DNA from: Qipengyuania proteolytica
GTDB taxonomy: Bacteria > Pseudomonadota > Alphaproteobacteria > Sphingomonadales > Sphingomonadaceae
Direction: 5' to 3'
Assembly (NCBI RefSeq): GCF_019711565.1
Contig: NZ_JAIGNN010000001.1
Span: 1,736,001-1,800,000 of the forward strand
DNA: 64,000 nucleotides
The position numbers and the translations under genes are program-made. This document shows, piece after piece, positions 35,491-44,262 of this stretch. Each line of letters starts with the position of its first letter. The first letter of the stretch is position 1. The notes beneath the pieces were generated by a model, which worked only from the letters and a program-made list of their open reading frames with translations, was not told the origin of the DNA and made no database searches.

Positions 35491-35970
35491 ATGACGCGGG
35501 ACGAGCGAGTCGACAGCTACATCGCCAAGGCGGAGCCTTTCGCGCAGCCGATCCTCGAGCATTTGCGCGAGCTCATGGCACGTGCGTTTTTCCTTCACGG
35601 CGCGCTCTCGGCTGAAGAAGAGACGACATGGAGCCGCTTCGGCAAGCTGAAGTCGGTCGAGGACTGCCCGCAGTTCGACGAACTTGTAGTTATCCTGACA
35701 CCAAGGATAGCGACCCTCGAAGCAGGCAAGGCGATCCCCCGGTCGAGCCCGAAGGCGGAAATCCCGATGCCGCAAGACTTCGCCGCAGCTTTGGCAAAGG
35801 CTGGCGGTGCACGGGAGCTCTGGGCTGGCTTCACCGATTCCCAGTGCCGCGACTATCTCGACTGGATCACCAGCGCGAAGCAGGACGCGACGCGCGCCAG
35901 GCGGATTGCGACTGCCGCCGAATGGATCGGCCAAGGCAAGCGACGCAACTGGAGGTACGAAGGCTGCTGA
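35491..35970 (+). pseudogene. Shortened YdeI/DUF1801-like protein, possibly degenerate
   Basis: This 159-residue frame starts like YdeI/DUF1801 proteins (MTRDERVDSYIAKAEPFAQP ILEHLRELM) and ends like them (PMPQDFAAAL, then DYLDWITSAKQ, TRARRIATAAEWIGQGKRRN). The usual central block, with ETxKWGMPxF and a CAFGFW-type core, is missing and replaced by a short unrelated stretch near residues 32-50. Family members as I know them are about 40-55 residues longer. It may be a pseudogene with an internal deletion or shift, or a diverged active protein. It lies 18 bases after bkdB. Confidence 0.5.
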
Positions 35971-35976
35971 TCGGGG

Positions 35977-36093
35977 TCAGCGGCTTCCTACCTGCGGATA
36001 CGCCTTTGTCTGGATATCGAGCGCGGATTGGGCAGCCAGTGCGCCCCCTGCGAGCATGGTCAGTGAAACGAGCAGAAAAGCCGTTCTCAGCAT
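35977..36093 (-). CDS. Hypothetical 38-residue exported peptide
   Basis: A short frame encodes MLRTAFLLVSLTMLAGGALA followed by AQSALDIQTKAYPQVGSR. The first 20 residues are a convincing signal peptide with an Ala-x-Ala-type cleavage site; the mature part would be only about 18 residues. A GGGG-rich stretch lies ahead of the ATG. No family is recognised. It converges on the shortened YdeI-like gene with six bases between. It could be a chance frame. Confidence 0.4.
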   Translation of the reverse strand: MLRTAFLLVSLTMLAGGALAAQSALDIQTKAYPQVGSR

Positions 36094-36268
36094 AGCGAAC
36101 CCCCGTTTCCCCACGCGGATTTCCCCGTGGCCGAAAGTCCGGCAGAAGCGTTAATTTGAGGTAAAAATCGCTGTTCCGCGACGGGCCGGAAAAAAGACCA
36201 GAAAGGGCGTCGATTGGCATTGACAGGAATCGGACCCTGCCTTAGTGGCGCGGCTCCCAAGTGGCTAC

Positions 36269-36345
36269 GCGGGTGTAGCTCAGTTGGTTAGAGTGTCGGC
36301 CTGTCACGCCGAAGGTCGCGGGTTCGAGCCCCGTCACTCGCGCCA
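36269..36345 (+). tRNA. tRNA-Asp (GTC)
   Basis: Acceptor GCGGGTG/CACTCGC, D arm AGCTCAGTTGGTTAGAGT, anticodon loop CTGTCAC (GTC), T arm GGTTCGAGCCC, discriminator G and an encoded CCA are all present. Confidence 0.97.
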
Positions 36346-36422
36346 CTTGGGTTTTTCCTGCAACTGGATCGTTGTGTTCACGCCGCTTGGTAGGCGCCAT
36401 CAGGCGCGGCCAAGAGCCGCGT

Positions 36423-36638
36423 TCAGCCCCAGCGGCCGGTCTCCATCCAGATAAGAAACCGGCGCAGCGGAAGCAGCCAGACGAGGCCGAGAACCACATA
36501 GACGATGGTCTGTGCGAGGGCGTGCCAGTTGCCGATCAGTTCGGGCACATAACGCGCAACAACAAGGCCATAGACCATCAGGGCTGCCAGAAGGGCGAGC
36601 AGGCCCACGGGAATGCGCCAGGTGGGCTCTTTTCTCAT
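36423..36638 (-). CDS. DUF2842 family small membrane protein
   Basis: A 71-residue protein with two predicted membrane helices (VGLLALLAALMVYGLVVA and QTIVYVVLGLVWLLPL) and a conserved end (RRFLIWMETGRWG). This fits DUF2842, a family common in alphaproteobacteria and of unknown function. Its ATG overlaps the stop of the 5-formyl-THF cyclo-ligase gene by four bases, so the two are co-translated. Confidence 0.8.
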   Translation of the reverse strand: MRKEPTWRIPVGLLALLAALMVYGLVVARYVPELIGNWHALAQTIVYVVLGLVWLLPLRRFLIWMETGRWG

Positions 36639-37231
36639 GCGAAGGGCCCATAGATGCGGGTAGGGGTGACGATCGCTCGCATCGGGCGATCATGCGGCTC
36701 CACCGGCATGTTGTCGACGAGCTGGCAATCCCATGCGAGCCCGATCGTCACCGTGTCGGGGTGCCGTTCGAGCCAGCGATCGTAGTGTCCGCCGCCCTGA
36801 CCGAGACGGTGGCCATCTTCGGTAAAACCGACGAGCGGAGCGAAAACCACGTCCGGCACCAGCGCCGGGGCGTCGCCAAACGGCTGCAGCAGGCCGAATG
36901 GCCCCGTTTCGAGGTCACTTTCGTCAAAGGGATCTGTAAAGCGGGCGAATTCCATCCCCGTCTCGCGTCCCGCAAAACGGGGCAGAGCCAATTCGTGGCC
37001 GCGCTCGAGGAAGAACTTGGCGTAAGATGCGGCGGGTGCCTCATTACGATGGGTGCGATAGAGGCCAATGACGGCCCCTCCCGGAACAAGATCGAGGAGC
37101 GGTGCAGGCGGGCGATGGAACACGAGCCCGCGCATGCTGAGGGGCAGGGCAGCCACATGGGCCTTGCGTGCAGCGCGCAGGGCCCGGCGAAGCTCGTCCT
37201 TGCTCTGCTTCGTCACCCGTGCGCCCTTCAT
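36635..37231 (-). CDS. 5-formyltetrahydrofolate cyclo-ligase
   Basis: A 198-residue enzyme that returns 5-formyl-THF to the folate pool as 5,10-methenyl-THF. The ATP/folate-binding signature RLGQGGGHYDRWL is intact, as is the N-terminal basic helix (SKDELRRALRAARKAH). The start may be ATG 37231 or GTG 37216. It follows zapA and the probable 6S RNA, an arrangement widely kept in proteobacteria in which the 6S transcript often continues into this gene. Confidence 0.92.
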   Translation of the reverse strand: MKGARVTKQSKDELRRALRAARKAHVAALPLSMRGLVFHRPPAPLLDLVPGGAVIGLYRTHRNEAPAASYAKFFLERGHELALPRFAGRETGMEFARFTDPFDESDLETGPFGLLQPFGDAPALVPDVVFAPLVGFTEDGHRLGQGGGHYDRWLERHPDTVTIGLAWDCQLVDNMPVEPHDRPMRAIVTPTRIYGPFA

Positions 37232-37234
37232 TGT

Positions 37235-37420
37235 ATGGAACTTGCGAGTGGCGGGACCACCATGGGTCGGTGCCGGTGAAATCCTCTGACGCCTAAAACG
37301 TCAGGTGGGTGCCGTATACCCCGGTTCCCAGGACGAACCCGTGTTCCAGGATAGGGACAGCTCCCTAGGATTGCTTATAGCCTCAGGGATGTTCTGCAGC
37401 TCGTGCCGGGCAGCCCCGCC
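37235..37420 (-). ncRNA. ssrS: 6S RNA (position-based call)
   Basis: The roughly 200-base gap between zapA and the 5-formyl-THF cyclo-ligase gene is the usual locus of 6S RNA, which sequesters sigma-70 RNA polymerase. The minus strand here can fold into a long interrupted rod; paired segments include ATCCCTGA with TCAGAGGAT, and a closed hairpin CTGACG-TTTTAG-CGTCAG. Ends are approximate. No protein frame fits the gap. The call rests mainly on synteny. Confidence 0.6.
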
Positions 37421-37430
37421 GCTGCGTTAT

Positions 37431-37760
37431 CTAGGCGTTCGCAGCGCGACCCTCAAGGGTTGCCGCAGCATTCTCCAGCGCGATGGCAATGCGTTCGATT
37501 TGTGTGGCGAGTCGCTCGGTGTCGAATTCGGGTGCTTCGGGCTGTGGTGTCCGCGGCACCTTCTGCGCTTCTTCGAGCTCGTCGGCGAGCAGAAGTGCGG
37601 CGAACAGCAGGTTCTTGGCTTCCTGGCTCGAAAGGTTGGCGCCCATGTCGGCAAGCTTGCCATCGATCACCGAGGCCAGGCGCTGGACATGTCCTTCTTG
37701 CCCGTCCTGGCAGGCCACGGTGTACTTGCGGCCGCCCACTTGCAGCGTGACGTCGCTCAC
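37431..37760 (-). CDS. zapA: Cell division protein ZapA
   Basis: A 109-residue FtsZ-associated protein that bundles the Z-ring. The N-terminal globular part (VTLQVGGRKYTVACQDGQEG, VQRLASVIDGKLADMG) and the helical part (SQEAKNLLFAALLLADELEE) match the family, with a coiled-coil end. It overlaps the upstream coiled-coil gene by four bases. Confidence 0.9.
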   Translation of the reverse strand: MSDVTLQVGGRKYTVACQDGQEGHVQRLASVIDGKLADMGANLSSQEAKNLLFAALLLADELEEAQKVPRTPQPEAPEFDTERLATQIERIAIALENAAATLEGRAANA

Positions 37761-37963
37761 TGTTCGAGCCTTTCGATAAGCGAATCGAGTTCCGCAATGC
37801 TGGCTGCGATGCTTTCTCGGAGACGAGCGTGCTCAGATGCCAGCTCGCCGGAATCGTCTTGGCGGGGGGCGGCCGTCTGAGGCGGCAACGCGGCCTGCGT
37901 CTCGATCCGGGCGAGCGCCTTGTCGATCCTCTCCATCGCTTGCGAGATACGGTCAGCCGTCAT
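37757..37963 (-). CDS. Small coiled-coil protein upstream of zapA (ZauP-like candidate)
   Basis: A 68-residue, almost wholly helical protein. ISQAMERIDKALARIE and the C-terminal LRESIAASIAELDSLIERLE show heptad spacing of hydrophobic residues, with a Pro/Gln-rich break between them. It overlaps zapA by ATGA. In Caulobacter a coiled-coil protein, ZauP, is encoded directly upstream of zapA and works with it at the Z-ring; position and character suggest an equivalent here. A longer in-frame start was rejected because it runs antisense through transketolase. Confidence 0.75.
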   Translation of the reverse strand: MTADRISQAMERIDKALARIETQAALPPQTAAPRQDDSGELASEHARLRESIAASIAELDSLIERLEQ

Positions 37964-38137
37964 GGAGCGAACAAATACCAAGATTGCCAAGCGCAGGCAA
38001 AGGGTTGACCGTGGCTGTTGATAACTCGGCTTAAGGGTGGCCTCTCTGTGCACGGGCCAGAGGCTGCCTTGACCTCTCGGCTCCCCTCCGCGATGGCGGG
38101 CGCGCGTCGAATCGGCACTTTTCCGGAGAGCACAAGA

Positions 38138-40117
38138 ATGAGCCTCGAAACGCCTCGCATGGTCCAGATGGCCAACGCTATCAGGGCCCTTTCCATGGAT
38201 GCGGTACAGGCGGCAAATTCGGGCCATCCCGGCATGCCGATGGGCATGGCCGACGTCGCCACCGTGTTGTGGAGCGAGTACCTCAAGCACGACCCCAAGG
38301 CGCCCGACTGGGCCGATCGCGATCGCTTCGTGCTGAGCGCGGGCCACGGCTCGATGCTGATATACAGCCTGCTGCACCTGTCCGGCTATGCGCGCCCGAC
38401 GATGGATGACATCCGCAACTTCCGCCAGATCGGCAGTCCGTGCGCCGGCCATCCCGAAAACTTCCTGCTGGACGGCGTCGAATCGACCACCGGCCCGCTT
38501 GGCCAGGGTCTCGCGATGGCGGTGGGCATGGCGATTGCCGAGCGTCACCTCAATGCCGACTTCGGCGACGACCTGGTCGATCACCGCACGTGGGTGATCG
38601 CTGGCGACGGGTGCCTTATGGAAGGCATCAACCATGAAGCGATCGGCATAGCCGGCCACCTCAAGCTCGGCCGGATGAATGTCCTGTGGGACGACAACCA
38701 GATCACCATCGACGGATCGACCGACCTGTCGACCAGCGAAGACATCAAGGCGCGCTACGAAGCGACGGGTTGGCACGTGACGAGCTGCGACGGCCATGAC
38801 TTCGACGATATCCGCCGCGCGCTCGACGAGGCTCTGGCGGATGAGCGTCCCTCGCTGATCGCCTGCCGTACGGTTATCGGCAAGGGTGCGCCGAACAAGC
38901 AGGGCACCAGCGCCACGCACGGTGCCCCGCTCGGTGACGACGAGATCGCCGAGGCGCGCAAGGTCCTCGGATGGGGCGCGAAGCCCTTTGTCGTGCCCGA
39001 CGACATCCTTGCGGACTGGCGCTCGGCAGGCGAGCGCTCTGCGGACGCTCACGCCCATTGGTCGGGCCGTCTTACAAAGCAGGCCCAGCGCGCCGAGTTC
39101 GAGCGCCGCATGGCGGGCGACCTGCCCAAAAACTTCTCGCTCGACGGGTATATTCAGTCGCTGATGAAGGAGCCTGTCAAGGTCGCGACCCGCAAGGCGA
39201 GCGAAATGGCGCTAGCGCAGATCAACGGCAAGCTGCCGGAGACAATCGGCGGCAGCGCCGACCTCACCGGGTCGAACAACACCAAGGCAGGCGGCATCGG
39301 CGCTCTGACGGCCGACGACTATTCGGGCCGCTACATCTACTACGGCATCCGCGAGTTCGGCATGGCCGCCGCGATGAACGGCATGGCGCTGCACGGCGGG
39401 GTCATCCCCTATGGCGGCACGTTCCTGGTCTTCACCGACTATTGCCGCGCGGCCATCCGCCTCTCCGCCCTCCAGCAGACGCGCGTCATCTACGTGATGA
39501 CGCACGACAGCATCGGTCTGGGCGAAGACGGTCCGACCCACCAACCGATCGAGCACATCCAGTCGCTGCGGATGATGCCGAACCTGCTCGTGATGCGCCC
39601 GGCCGATGCGGTCGAGACAGCCGAGTGCTGGGAAATCGCTTTGCGCCAGAAGGACCGGCCAACGGTTCTCGCGCTCAGCCGTCAGAACCTTCCGCAGGTT
39701 CGCAACGCACCTGACGAAACCGACATGTCTTCCAAGGGCGCCTATCGCCTCAAGAAATCGGGCGGCAAGCGCCAGGTTGTGCTGGTCGCGACCGGATCCG
39801 AAGTCGAAGTAGCGCTCGAAACGGCGAATGCCCTCGAAAAGCAGGGCATCGGGGTAGACGTCGTGTCGATGGTCTGCACGCAGCTCTTCGACGAGCAGGA
39901 TTCCGCCTATCGGGCCGATATACTCCCTGCCGACGCACTCAAGGTTTCGATCGAAGCGGGTACGACCTTCGGGTGGGAACGCTATGTCGGCAGCGACGGG
40001 CTCACGATCGGTATCGATCGCTTCGGCGCGAGTGCGCCGGCAGAAGACCTGTTCGTGAAATTCGGCCTCACGGCGGACGCTATCGTTCCGCAAATCACCA
40101 AGAAATTGAACGGCTAA
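38138..40117 (+). CDS. tkt: Transketolase
   Basis: A 659-residue thiamine-diphosphate enzyme of the pentose phosphate pathway. Blocks include [29 protein letters not shown], the TPP motif [13 protein letters not shown] to [18 protein letters not shown] and the catalytic-base region [19 protein letters not shown]. The ATG at 38138 follows a GGAGAG box; upstream in-frame residues are not family-like. It is first in a same-strand run with gap and pgk, and its gap of 16 bases to gap suggests co-transcription. Confidence 0.96.
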   Translation: MSLETPRMVQMANAIRALSMDAVQAANSGHPGMPMGMADVATVLWSEYLKHDPKAPDWADRDRFVLSAGHGSMLIYSLLHLSGYARPTMDDIRNFRQIGSPCAGHPENFLLDGVESTTGPLGQGLAMAVGMAIAERHLNADFGDDLVDHRTWVIAGDGCLMEGINHEAIGIAGHLKLGRMNVLWDDNQITIDGSTDLSTSEDIKARYEATGWHVTSCDGHDFDDIRRALDEALADERPSLIACRTVIGKGAPNKQGTSATHGAPLGDDEIAEARKVLGWGAKPFVVPDDILADWRSAGERSADAHAHWSGRLTKQAQRAEFERRMAGDLPKNFSLDGYIQSLMKEPVKVATRKASEMALAQINGKLPETIGGSADLTGSNNTKAGGIGALTADDYSGRYIYYGIREFGMAAAMNGMALHGGVIPYGGTFLVFTDYCRAAIRLSALQQTRVIYVMTHDSIGLGEDGPTHQPIEHIQSLRMMPNLLVMRPADAVETAECWEIALRQKDRPTVLALSRQNLPQVRNAPDETDMSSKGAYRLKKSGGKRQVVLVATGSEVEVALETANALEKQGIGVDVVSMVCTQLFDEQDSAYRADILPADALKVSIEAGTTFGWERYVGSDGLTIGIDRFGASAPAEDLFVKFGLTADAIVPQITKKLNG

Positions 40118-40133
40118 GCAGGAGTTCTTTCCA

Positions 40134-41141
40134 ATGGCGACCAAGGTTGCAATCAACGGTTTCGGACGCATCGGCCGCCTGGTGGCGCGCGCCATCCTCG
40201 AGCGTGACGATCATGACCTCGAGCTGGTCAGCATCAACGACCTCGCCGACACAAAATCGAATGCGCTGCTGTTCCAGTACGACAGCACCCACGGCCGCTT
40301 TCCCGGCACGGTCGAGGTCGGCGAAGGCCATATCACGGTCAACGGCAAGAAAATCGCAGTTACCAGCGAGCGCGATCCCGGCAATCTGCCGCATGCGGAG
40401 CAGGGCATCGACATCGCGCTCGAATGCACGGGCTTTTTCCAGAGCCACGAAGCGGCGGAACCGCACCTCAAGGCAGGTGCCAAGCGGGTTCTCATCTCGG
40501 CCCCGGCAAACAATGTCTCCGCGACCATCGTCTACGGTGTGAACCATGAAACGCTGACCGCCGACGACGTGATCGTCTCCAACGCCAGCTGCACGACCAA
40601 CTGCCTCTCGCCGATGGCGAAGGTGCTGCACGAGACCGTCGGCATCGAGCGCGGCTTCATGACCACGATCCACAGCTACACCAACGACCAGCGCATGCTC
40701 GACCAGATGCACAGCGATATGCGCCGTGCACGCGGCGGGGCGCAGAATATGATCCCGACGACGACCGGCGCCGCGCGAGCAGTCGGGCTCGTCCTTCCGG
40801 AACTCAAGGGCAAGCTCGATGGTAGCTCGGTCCGCGTCCCCACGCCCAATGTCAGCCTGGTCGACCTGGTTTTCGTCCCCGGCCGCGACACCACCAAGGA
40901 AGAACTCAATGCCGCGCTCAAGGCGGCGGCGGAGGGTCCGATGAAGGGCGTGCTCGATTACACCGACCAGCCGCTGGTGAGCAGCGACTTCAACCACTAT
41001 CCGGCCAGCTCGACCATCGACAGCCTCGAGACCAGCGTGATGGAAGGCAAGCTCTGCCGCGTCGTCAGCTGGTACGACAACGAATGGGGCTTCTCGAACC
41101 GGATGATCGACACCGCCGGCGTGATGGCGAAGTTCCTCTAA
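40134..41141 (+). CDS. gap: Glyceraldehyde-3-phosphate dehydrogenase, type I
   Basis: A 335-residue glycolytic and gluconeogenic enzyme. The Rossmann start ([17 protein letters not shown]), catalytic Cys153 ([10 protein letters not shown]), TIHSYTNDQ, the GAAxAVG segment and the C-terminal [12 protein letters not shown] are all present. The length is normal. It lies between tkt and pgk, with an 11-base gap to pgk that contains GGGAGCAGG as that gene's ribosome-binding site. Confidence 0.97.
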   Translation: MATKVAINGFGRIGRLVARAILERDDHDLELVSINDLADTKSNALLFQYDSTHGRFPGTVEVGEGHITVNGKKIAVTSERDPGNLPHAEQGIDIALECTGFFQSHEAAEPHLKAGAKRVLISAPANNVSATIVYGVNHETLTADDVIVSNASCTTNCLSPMAKVLHETVGIERGFMTTIHSYTNDQRMLDQMHSDMRRARGGAQNMIPTTTGAARAVGLVLPELKGKLDGSSVRVPTPNVSLVDLVFVPGRDTTKEELNAALKAAAEGPMKGVLDYTDQPLVSSDFNHYPASSTIDSLETSVMEGKLCRVVSWYDNEWGFSNRMIDTAGVMAKFL

Positions 41142-41152
41142 GGGAGCAGGGT

Positions 41153-42352
41153 ATGAGCAGCTTCAGGACCCTGGACGACCTCGGCGATGTGACCGGCAAG
41201 GTCGCGCTGGTGCGTGTCGACCTGAACCTTCCTATGAAGGAAGGTCGCGCCAGCGACGTCACCCGGGTCGAGGCGGTCAAGCCGACCATCCTCGAACTCG
41301 CCGACAAGGGTGCCAAGGTCCTGCTGCTAGCGCATTTCGGACGTCCCAAGGGGCAGCGCCACTCGACCATGAGCACCAGCATGGTGCAGGGCGACATCGA
41401 ACGCGTGCTGGACAAGGAAATCATGTTCATCCCCGAGGTCATGGGCCCGGTGGTCGAACAGTCGATCGGCATCCTCGGCAACGGTGATATCGGCCTGCTC
41501 GATAACGTGCGCTTCTGGCCGGGCGAGGAAGCGAACGACCCGGAATTTGCCAGGGGGATAGCCGCCCGCGGCGATTTTTACGTCAACGATGCCTTCTCCG
41601 CCGCGCACCGAGCCCATGCCTCGACCGAGGGGCTGGCGCATTTTCTGCCCGCCTATGCTGGGCGGGCGATGGAAGCCGAGCTGAAGGCTCTCGATGCGGC
41701 GCTCGGCAATCCCGAGCAGCCGGTCGCCGCGGTCGTTGGCGGGGCCAAGGTCTCGACCAAGCTCGACGTGCTCGAGAACCTGGTCGGCAAGGTCCAGCAC
41801 CTGATCATCGGCGGCGGCATGGCCAACACCTTCCTCGCCGCAAAGGGCGTCGATGTCGGCAAGAGCCTGTGCGAGCACGATCTCACCGATACCGCCAACC
41901 GCATCATGGACGAGGCCGATCATGCGGGATGCACGGTGCATTTGCCCTATGACGTCGTGGTGGCGAAGGAATTTACCGCCAACCCGCCGTCCCTGCGCAC
42001 GTGTAACGTCCACGAAGTTGCGGCCGACGAGATGATCCTCGACGTTGGCCCGCTCGCGACCGAAGCACTGGGCGACGTGCTCAAGACCTGCCGAACGCTC
42101 GTGTGGAATGGCCCCATGGGCGCCTTCGAGACCGAGCCCTTCGATACCGCGACCGTCACGCTCGCCAAGACTGCGGCAGCCCTGACGCAGGACGGTTCGC
42201 TCGTCTCTGTTGCCGGCGGCGGAGACACTGTGGCAGCGCTCGCTCACGCGGGCGTGAAGGATGATTTCACCTTCGTCTCCACCGCAGGTGGCGCCTTCCT
42301 CGAATGGATGGAAGGCAAGGACCTGCCGGGCGTCGCTGCGCTGATGGCATGA
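41153..42352 (+). CDS. pgk: Phosphoglycerate kinase
   Basis: A 399-residue enzyme interconverting 1,3-bisphosphoglycerate and 3-phosphoglycerate. VALVRVDLNLPMKEG, LLLAHFGRPKG, LLDNVRFWPGEEAND, VGGAKVSTKLDVLENL, GGGMANTFLAAKG, WNGPMGAFE and VAGGGDTVAAL are family signatures covering both lobes. The first Met of the open frame would overlap gap; the ATG after GGGAGCAGG is preferred. Its stop overlaps the thioesterase start (ATGA). Confidence 0.97.
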   Translation: MSSFRTLDDLGDVTGKVALVRVDLNLPMKEGRASDVTRVEAVKPTILELADKGAKVLLLAHFGRPKGQRHSTMSTSMVQGDIERVLDKEIMFIPEVMGPVVEQSIGILGNGDIGLLDNVRFWPGEEANDPEFARGIAARGDFYVNDAFSAAHRAHASTEGLAHFLPAYAGRAMEAELKALDAALGNPEQPVAAVVGGAKVSTKLDVLENLVGKVQHLIIGGGMANTFLAAKGVDVGKSLCEHDLTDTANRIMDEADHAGCTVHLPYDVVVAKEFTANPPSLRTCNVHEVAADEMILDVGPLATEALGDVLKTCRTLVWNGPMGAFETEPFDTATVTLAKTAAALTQDGSLVSVAGGGDTVAALAHAGVKDDFTFVSTAGGAFLEWMEGKDLPGVAALMA

Positions 42353-42804
42353 GCGAGAACGAGGCTGTAGGGTCGGGCGGCGGTCTGGTCCCCGTCGGCG
42401 CGGGCGAATTCGCAGGTTGGTCGACCTGGAATGGCGATGCTTTCGAGCAGCGTGCGGGACCGTTCTATGAGCGGCGCGAGGAAAACGGCGGATTCGTTTC
42501 TGCATTCCGGGCGGAAGAGCGACACATGAATGGTGCCGGCTTCATGCATGGCGGTTGCCTCATGACGTTCGCCGACAGCGCACTGTTCACGATCGCCACC
42601 GATGCGCTCGACGGATCTCATGGTGTGACCATGCACCTCGCGGGCGACTTCCTCGATCCAGCCCGGGTCGGACAATTGATCGAAGCCCGCGGCGAAGTGG
42701 TCAGGGCGGGGGGCAAGACGATCTATGTCGTCGGAAAAGTCACGGCGGACGGCGCGCCGGTGCTGAGCTTCAACGGGATCATCCGAAAGATCCGCCGCTA
42801 TTGA
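42349..42804 (+). CDS. PaaI-type hotdog-fold thioesterase
   Basis: A 151-residue hotdog protein. The active-site segment HMNGAGFMHGGCLMTFADSA carries the HGG motif with a nearby acidic residue, followed by the central helix and strands. Members hydrolyse acyl-CoA thioesters. The substrate is not predictable. Its ATG overlaps the pgk stop, so it is translated with glycolytic enzymes, which is an unusual place for it. Confidence 0.82.
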   Translation: MSENEAVGSGGGLVPVGAGEFAGWSTWNGDAFEQRAGPFYERREENGGFVSAFRAEERHMNGAGFMHGGCLMTFADSALFTIATDALDGSHGVTMHLAGDFLDPARVGQLIEARGEVVRAGGKTIYVVGKVTADGAPVLSFNGIIRKIRRY

Positions 42805-42901
42805 ACCGGCCACCGGCGACAAAGCCTCTACCCCTGTTGCGACTGCGAAAGGGCTTCGCTAAAGGCCGCGCATACGAATGCACGGACACGGGATCACCAG
42901 T

Positions 42902-43789
42902 ATGACTTTCGATGAAATGAAGGCCCGCATTGCGACCGGACAGGGCTTTATTGCGGCACTCGACCAGTCGGGCGGTTCGACGCCCAAGGCGCTCAAGGGG
43001 TATGGCATCGAAGACGGCGCCTGGACGACCGAAGGAGAAATGTTCGGTCTGATCCATGAAATGCGCCAGCGTATTATCGAAGCGCCGTGCTTCGGAAACG
43101 GGAAGGTGATCGGGGCAATCCTGTTCGAGAAGACGATGGAAGGAGAGAGCGGCGGCAAGAGTGTGCCTGCGCGGCTTGCGGAACGTGGCATCGTTCCCTT
43201 TCTCAAGGTCGATAAGGGCCTCGAGGAGGAACGCGATGGCGCCCAGCTGATGCAACCCAATCCGGGTCTCGAAACCATGTGCAATCGCGCTCGTGAACTC
43301 GGCGTCTTCGGTACGAAGATGCGGTCGGTCATCAAGTCGGCCAATCCGGTCGGCATCAAGGAGGCCGTGCGTCAGCAGATCGCCGAAGGAGCGCGCATCC
43401 TCTCCTGCGGTCTCGTCCCGATGCTGGAGCCCGAATACGACATTGCCGCCACCGATCGCGCGGAAGGCGAAAAGATCATGCTCGAAGCGATCGAGGAAGG
43501 GCTCGACGCGCTGCCCGAGGGCCAGCAGATCATGTTGAAGCTTTCGATCCCGAAGGAAGCCGGTCTCTATTCAGGCCTGACCAACCATCCGAAGGTGCTA
43601 CGGGTCGTCGCGCTCTCCGGCGGCTACTCGACCGACGAAGCGTGCGCCGAACTGGCGAAGAACCCCGGAATGATCGCCAGCTTCAGCCGCGGCCTGTTGC
43701 AGGACCTGCGCGCACAGCAGACCGATGAAGAATTCGACGGAACGCTATCGGGCGCGATCGACCAGATCCACGCCGCCAGCGTCGCCTGA
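42902..43789 (+). CDS. Fructose-bisphosphate aldolase, class I
   Basis: A 295-residue Schiff-base aldolase. GFIAALDQSGGSTPKALKGY at the N-terminus, ILFEKTM, FLKVDKGLEEE, and IMLKLSIPKEAGLYSGL with a candidate Schiff-base Lys identify the class I type found in many alphaproteobacteria. The MTFDEMK start is chosen over one eight residues upstream. It ends 97 bases plus a gene after the thioesterase and closes the tkt-gap-pgk run. It converges on the lipoprotein gene with three bases between the stops. Confidence 0.93.
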   Translation: MTFDEMKARIATGQGFIAALDQSGGSTPKALKGYGIEDGAWTTEGEMFGLIHEMRQRIIEAPCFGNGKVIGAILFEKTMEGESGGKSVPARLAERGIVPFLKVDKGLEEERDGAQLMQPNPGLETMCNRARELGVFGTKMRSVIKSANPVGIKEAVRQQIAEGARILSCGLVPMLEPEYDIAATDRAEGEKIMLEAIEEGLDALPEGQQIMLKLSIPKEAGLYSGLTNHPKVLRVVALSGGYSTDEACAELAKNPGMIASFSRGLLQDLRAQQTDEEFDGTLSGAIDQIHAASVA

Positions 43790-43792
43790 CCC

Positions 43793-44182
43793 TCAACGCC
43801 TTTCGAACACGAACCGATATTCGCCGACCGGGATTTCCCGGTCGGTGGTCTTGTCCGGCGACGCCGAAACCAGAACATAGGTCCGGCCCAGAACCTCATA
43901 AGGCTCGCCAAGCGTCAGCGGCGCAGTCTGCGCCCAGTGCGTCGAGGTGATGCGGGTCGAGACGGTGATCTTCCCGGCCCAGACGCAGCGCGCATTGACC
44001 GGGCAGCGGCTATCCTCGACGACCGCTACGGGCTTGAGGATGGCATCGCCCGCCCACACGGCCTGATCGATGCCGACCGGCGTTCCTTGCGCGGCGGCCT
44101 CGCCGTCGACCCGCGGCGTATCGGGAATGATCGCACAGGCGGCGAGGGGCAGGGCGAAGAGGCTGGCGGCGAGCGATTTCAT
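43793..44182 (-). CDS. Hypothetical lipoprotein
   Basis: A 129-residue protein with a lipobox (LPLAAC, Cys at residue 16). The body includes EDSRCPVNARCVWAGKITV, a motif with two Cys that is seen in small exported proteins of sphingomonads, and ends in strands (GEYRFVFERR). I do not recognise a function. The two Cys may form a disulfide. It is divergent from thiE with an 80-base gap. Confidence 0.75.
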   Translation of the reverse strand: MKSLAASLFALPLAACAIIPDTPRVDGEAAAQGTPVGIDQAVWAGDAILKPVAVVEDSRCPVNARCVWAGKITVSTRITSTHWAQTAPLTLGEPYEVLGRTYVLVSASPDKTTDREIPVGEYRFVFERR

Positions 44183-44262
44183 CGCACTGCTACACGCCTG
44201 CTGGCCTTTCTCGAGTCTGAACGCGTGACGAAACGCGACCGGCGCATTAGAGAGCGCGGTCG

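Noticed and set aside
34108..35934. 608-residue minus-strand frame opposite bkdB
   Set aside because: Antisense to a well-supported E2 gene; His/Arg/Asp-rich with no domain signature.
37964..39058. N-terminal extension of the zapA-linked coiled-coil gene
   Set aside because: Runs antisense through transketolase; the plausible protein starts at 37963.
44183..44262. TPP riboswitch upstream of thiE
   Set aside because: The 80-base gap is too short and lacks the conserved thi-box sequences.
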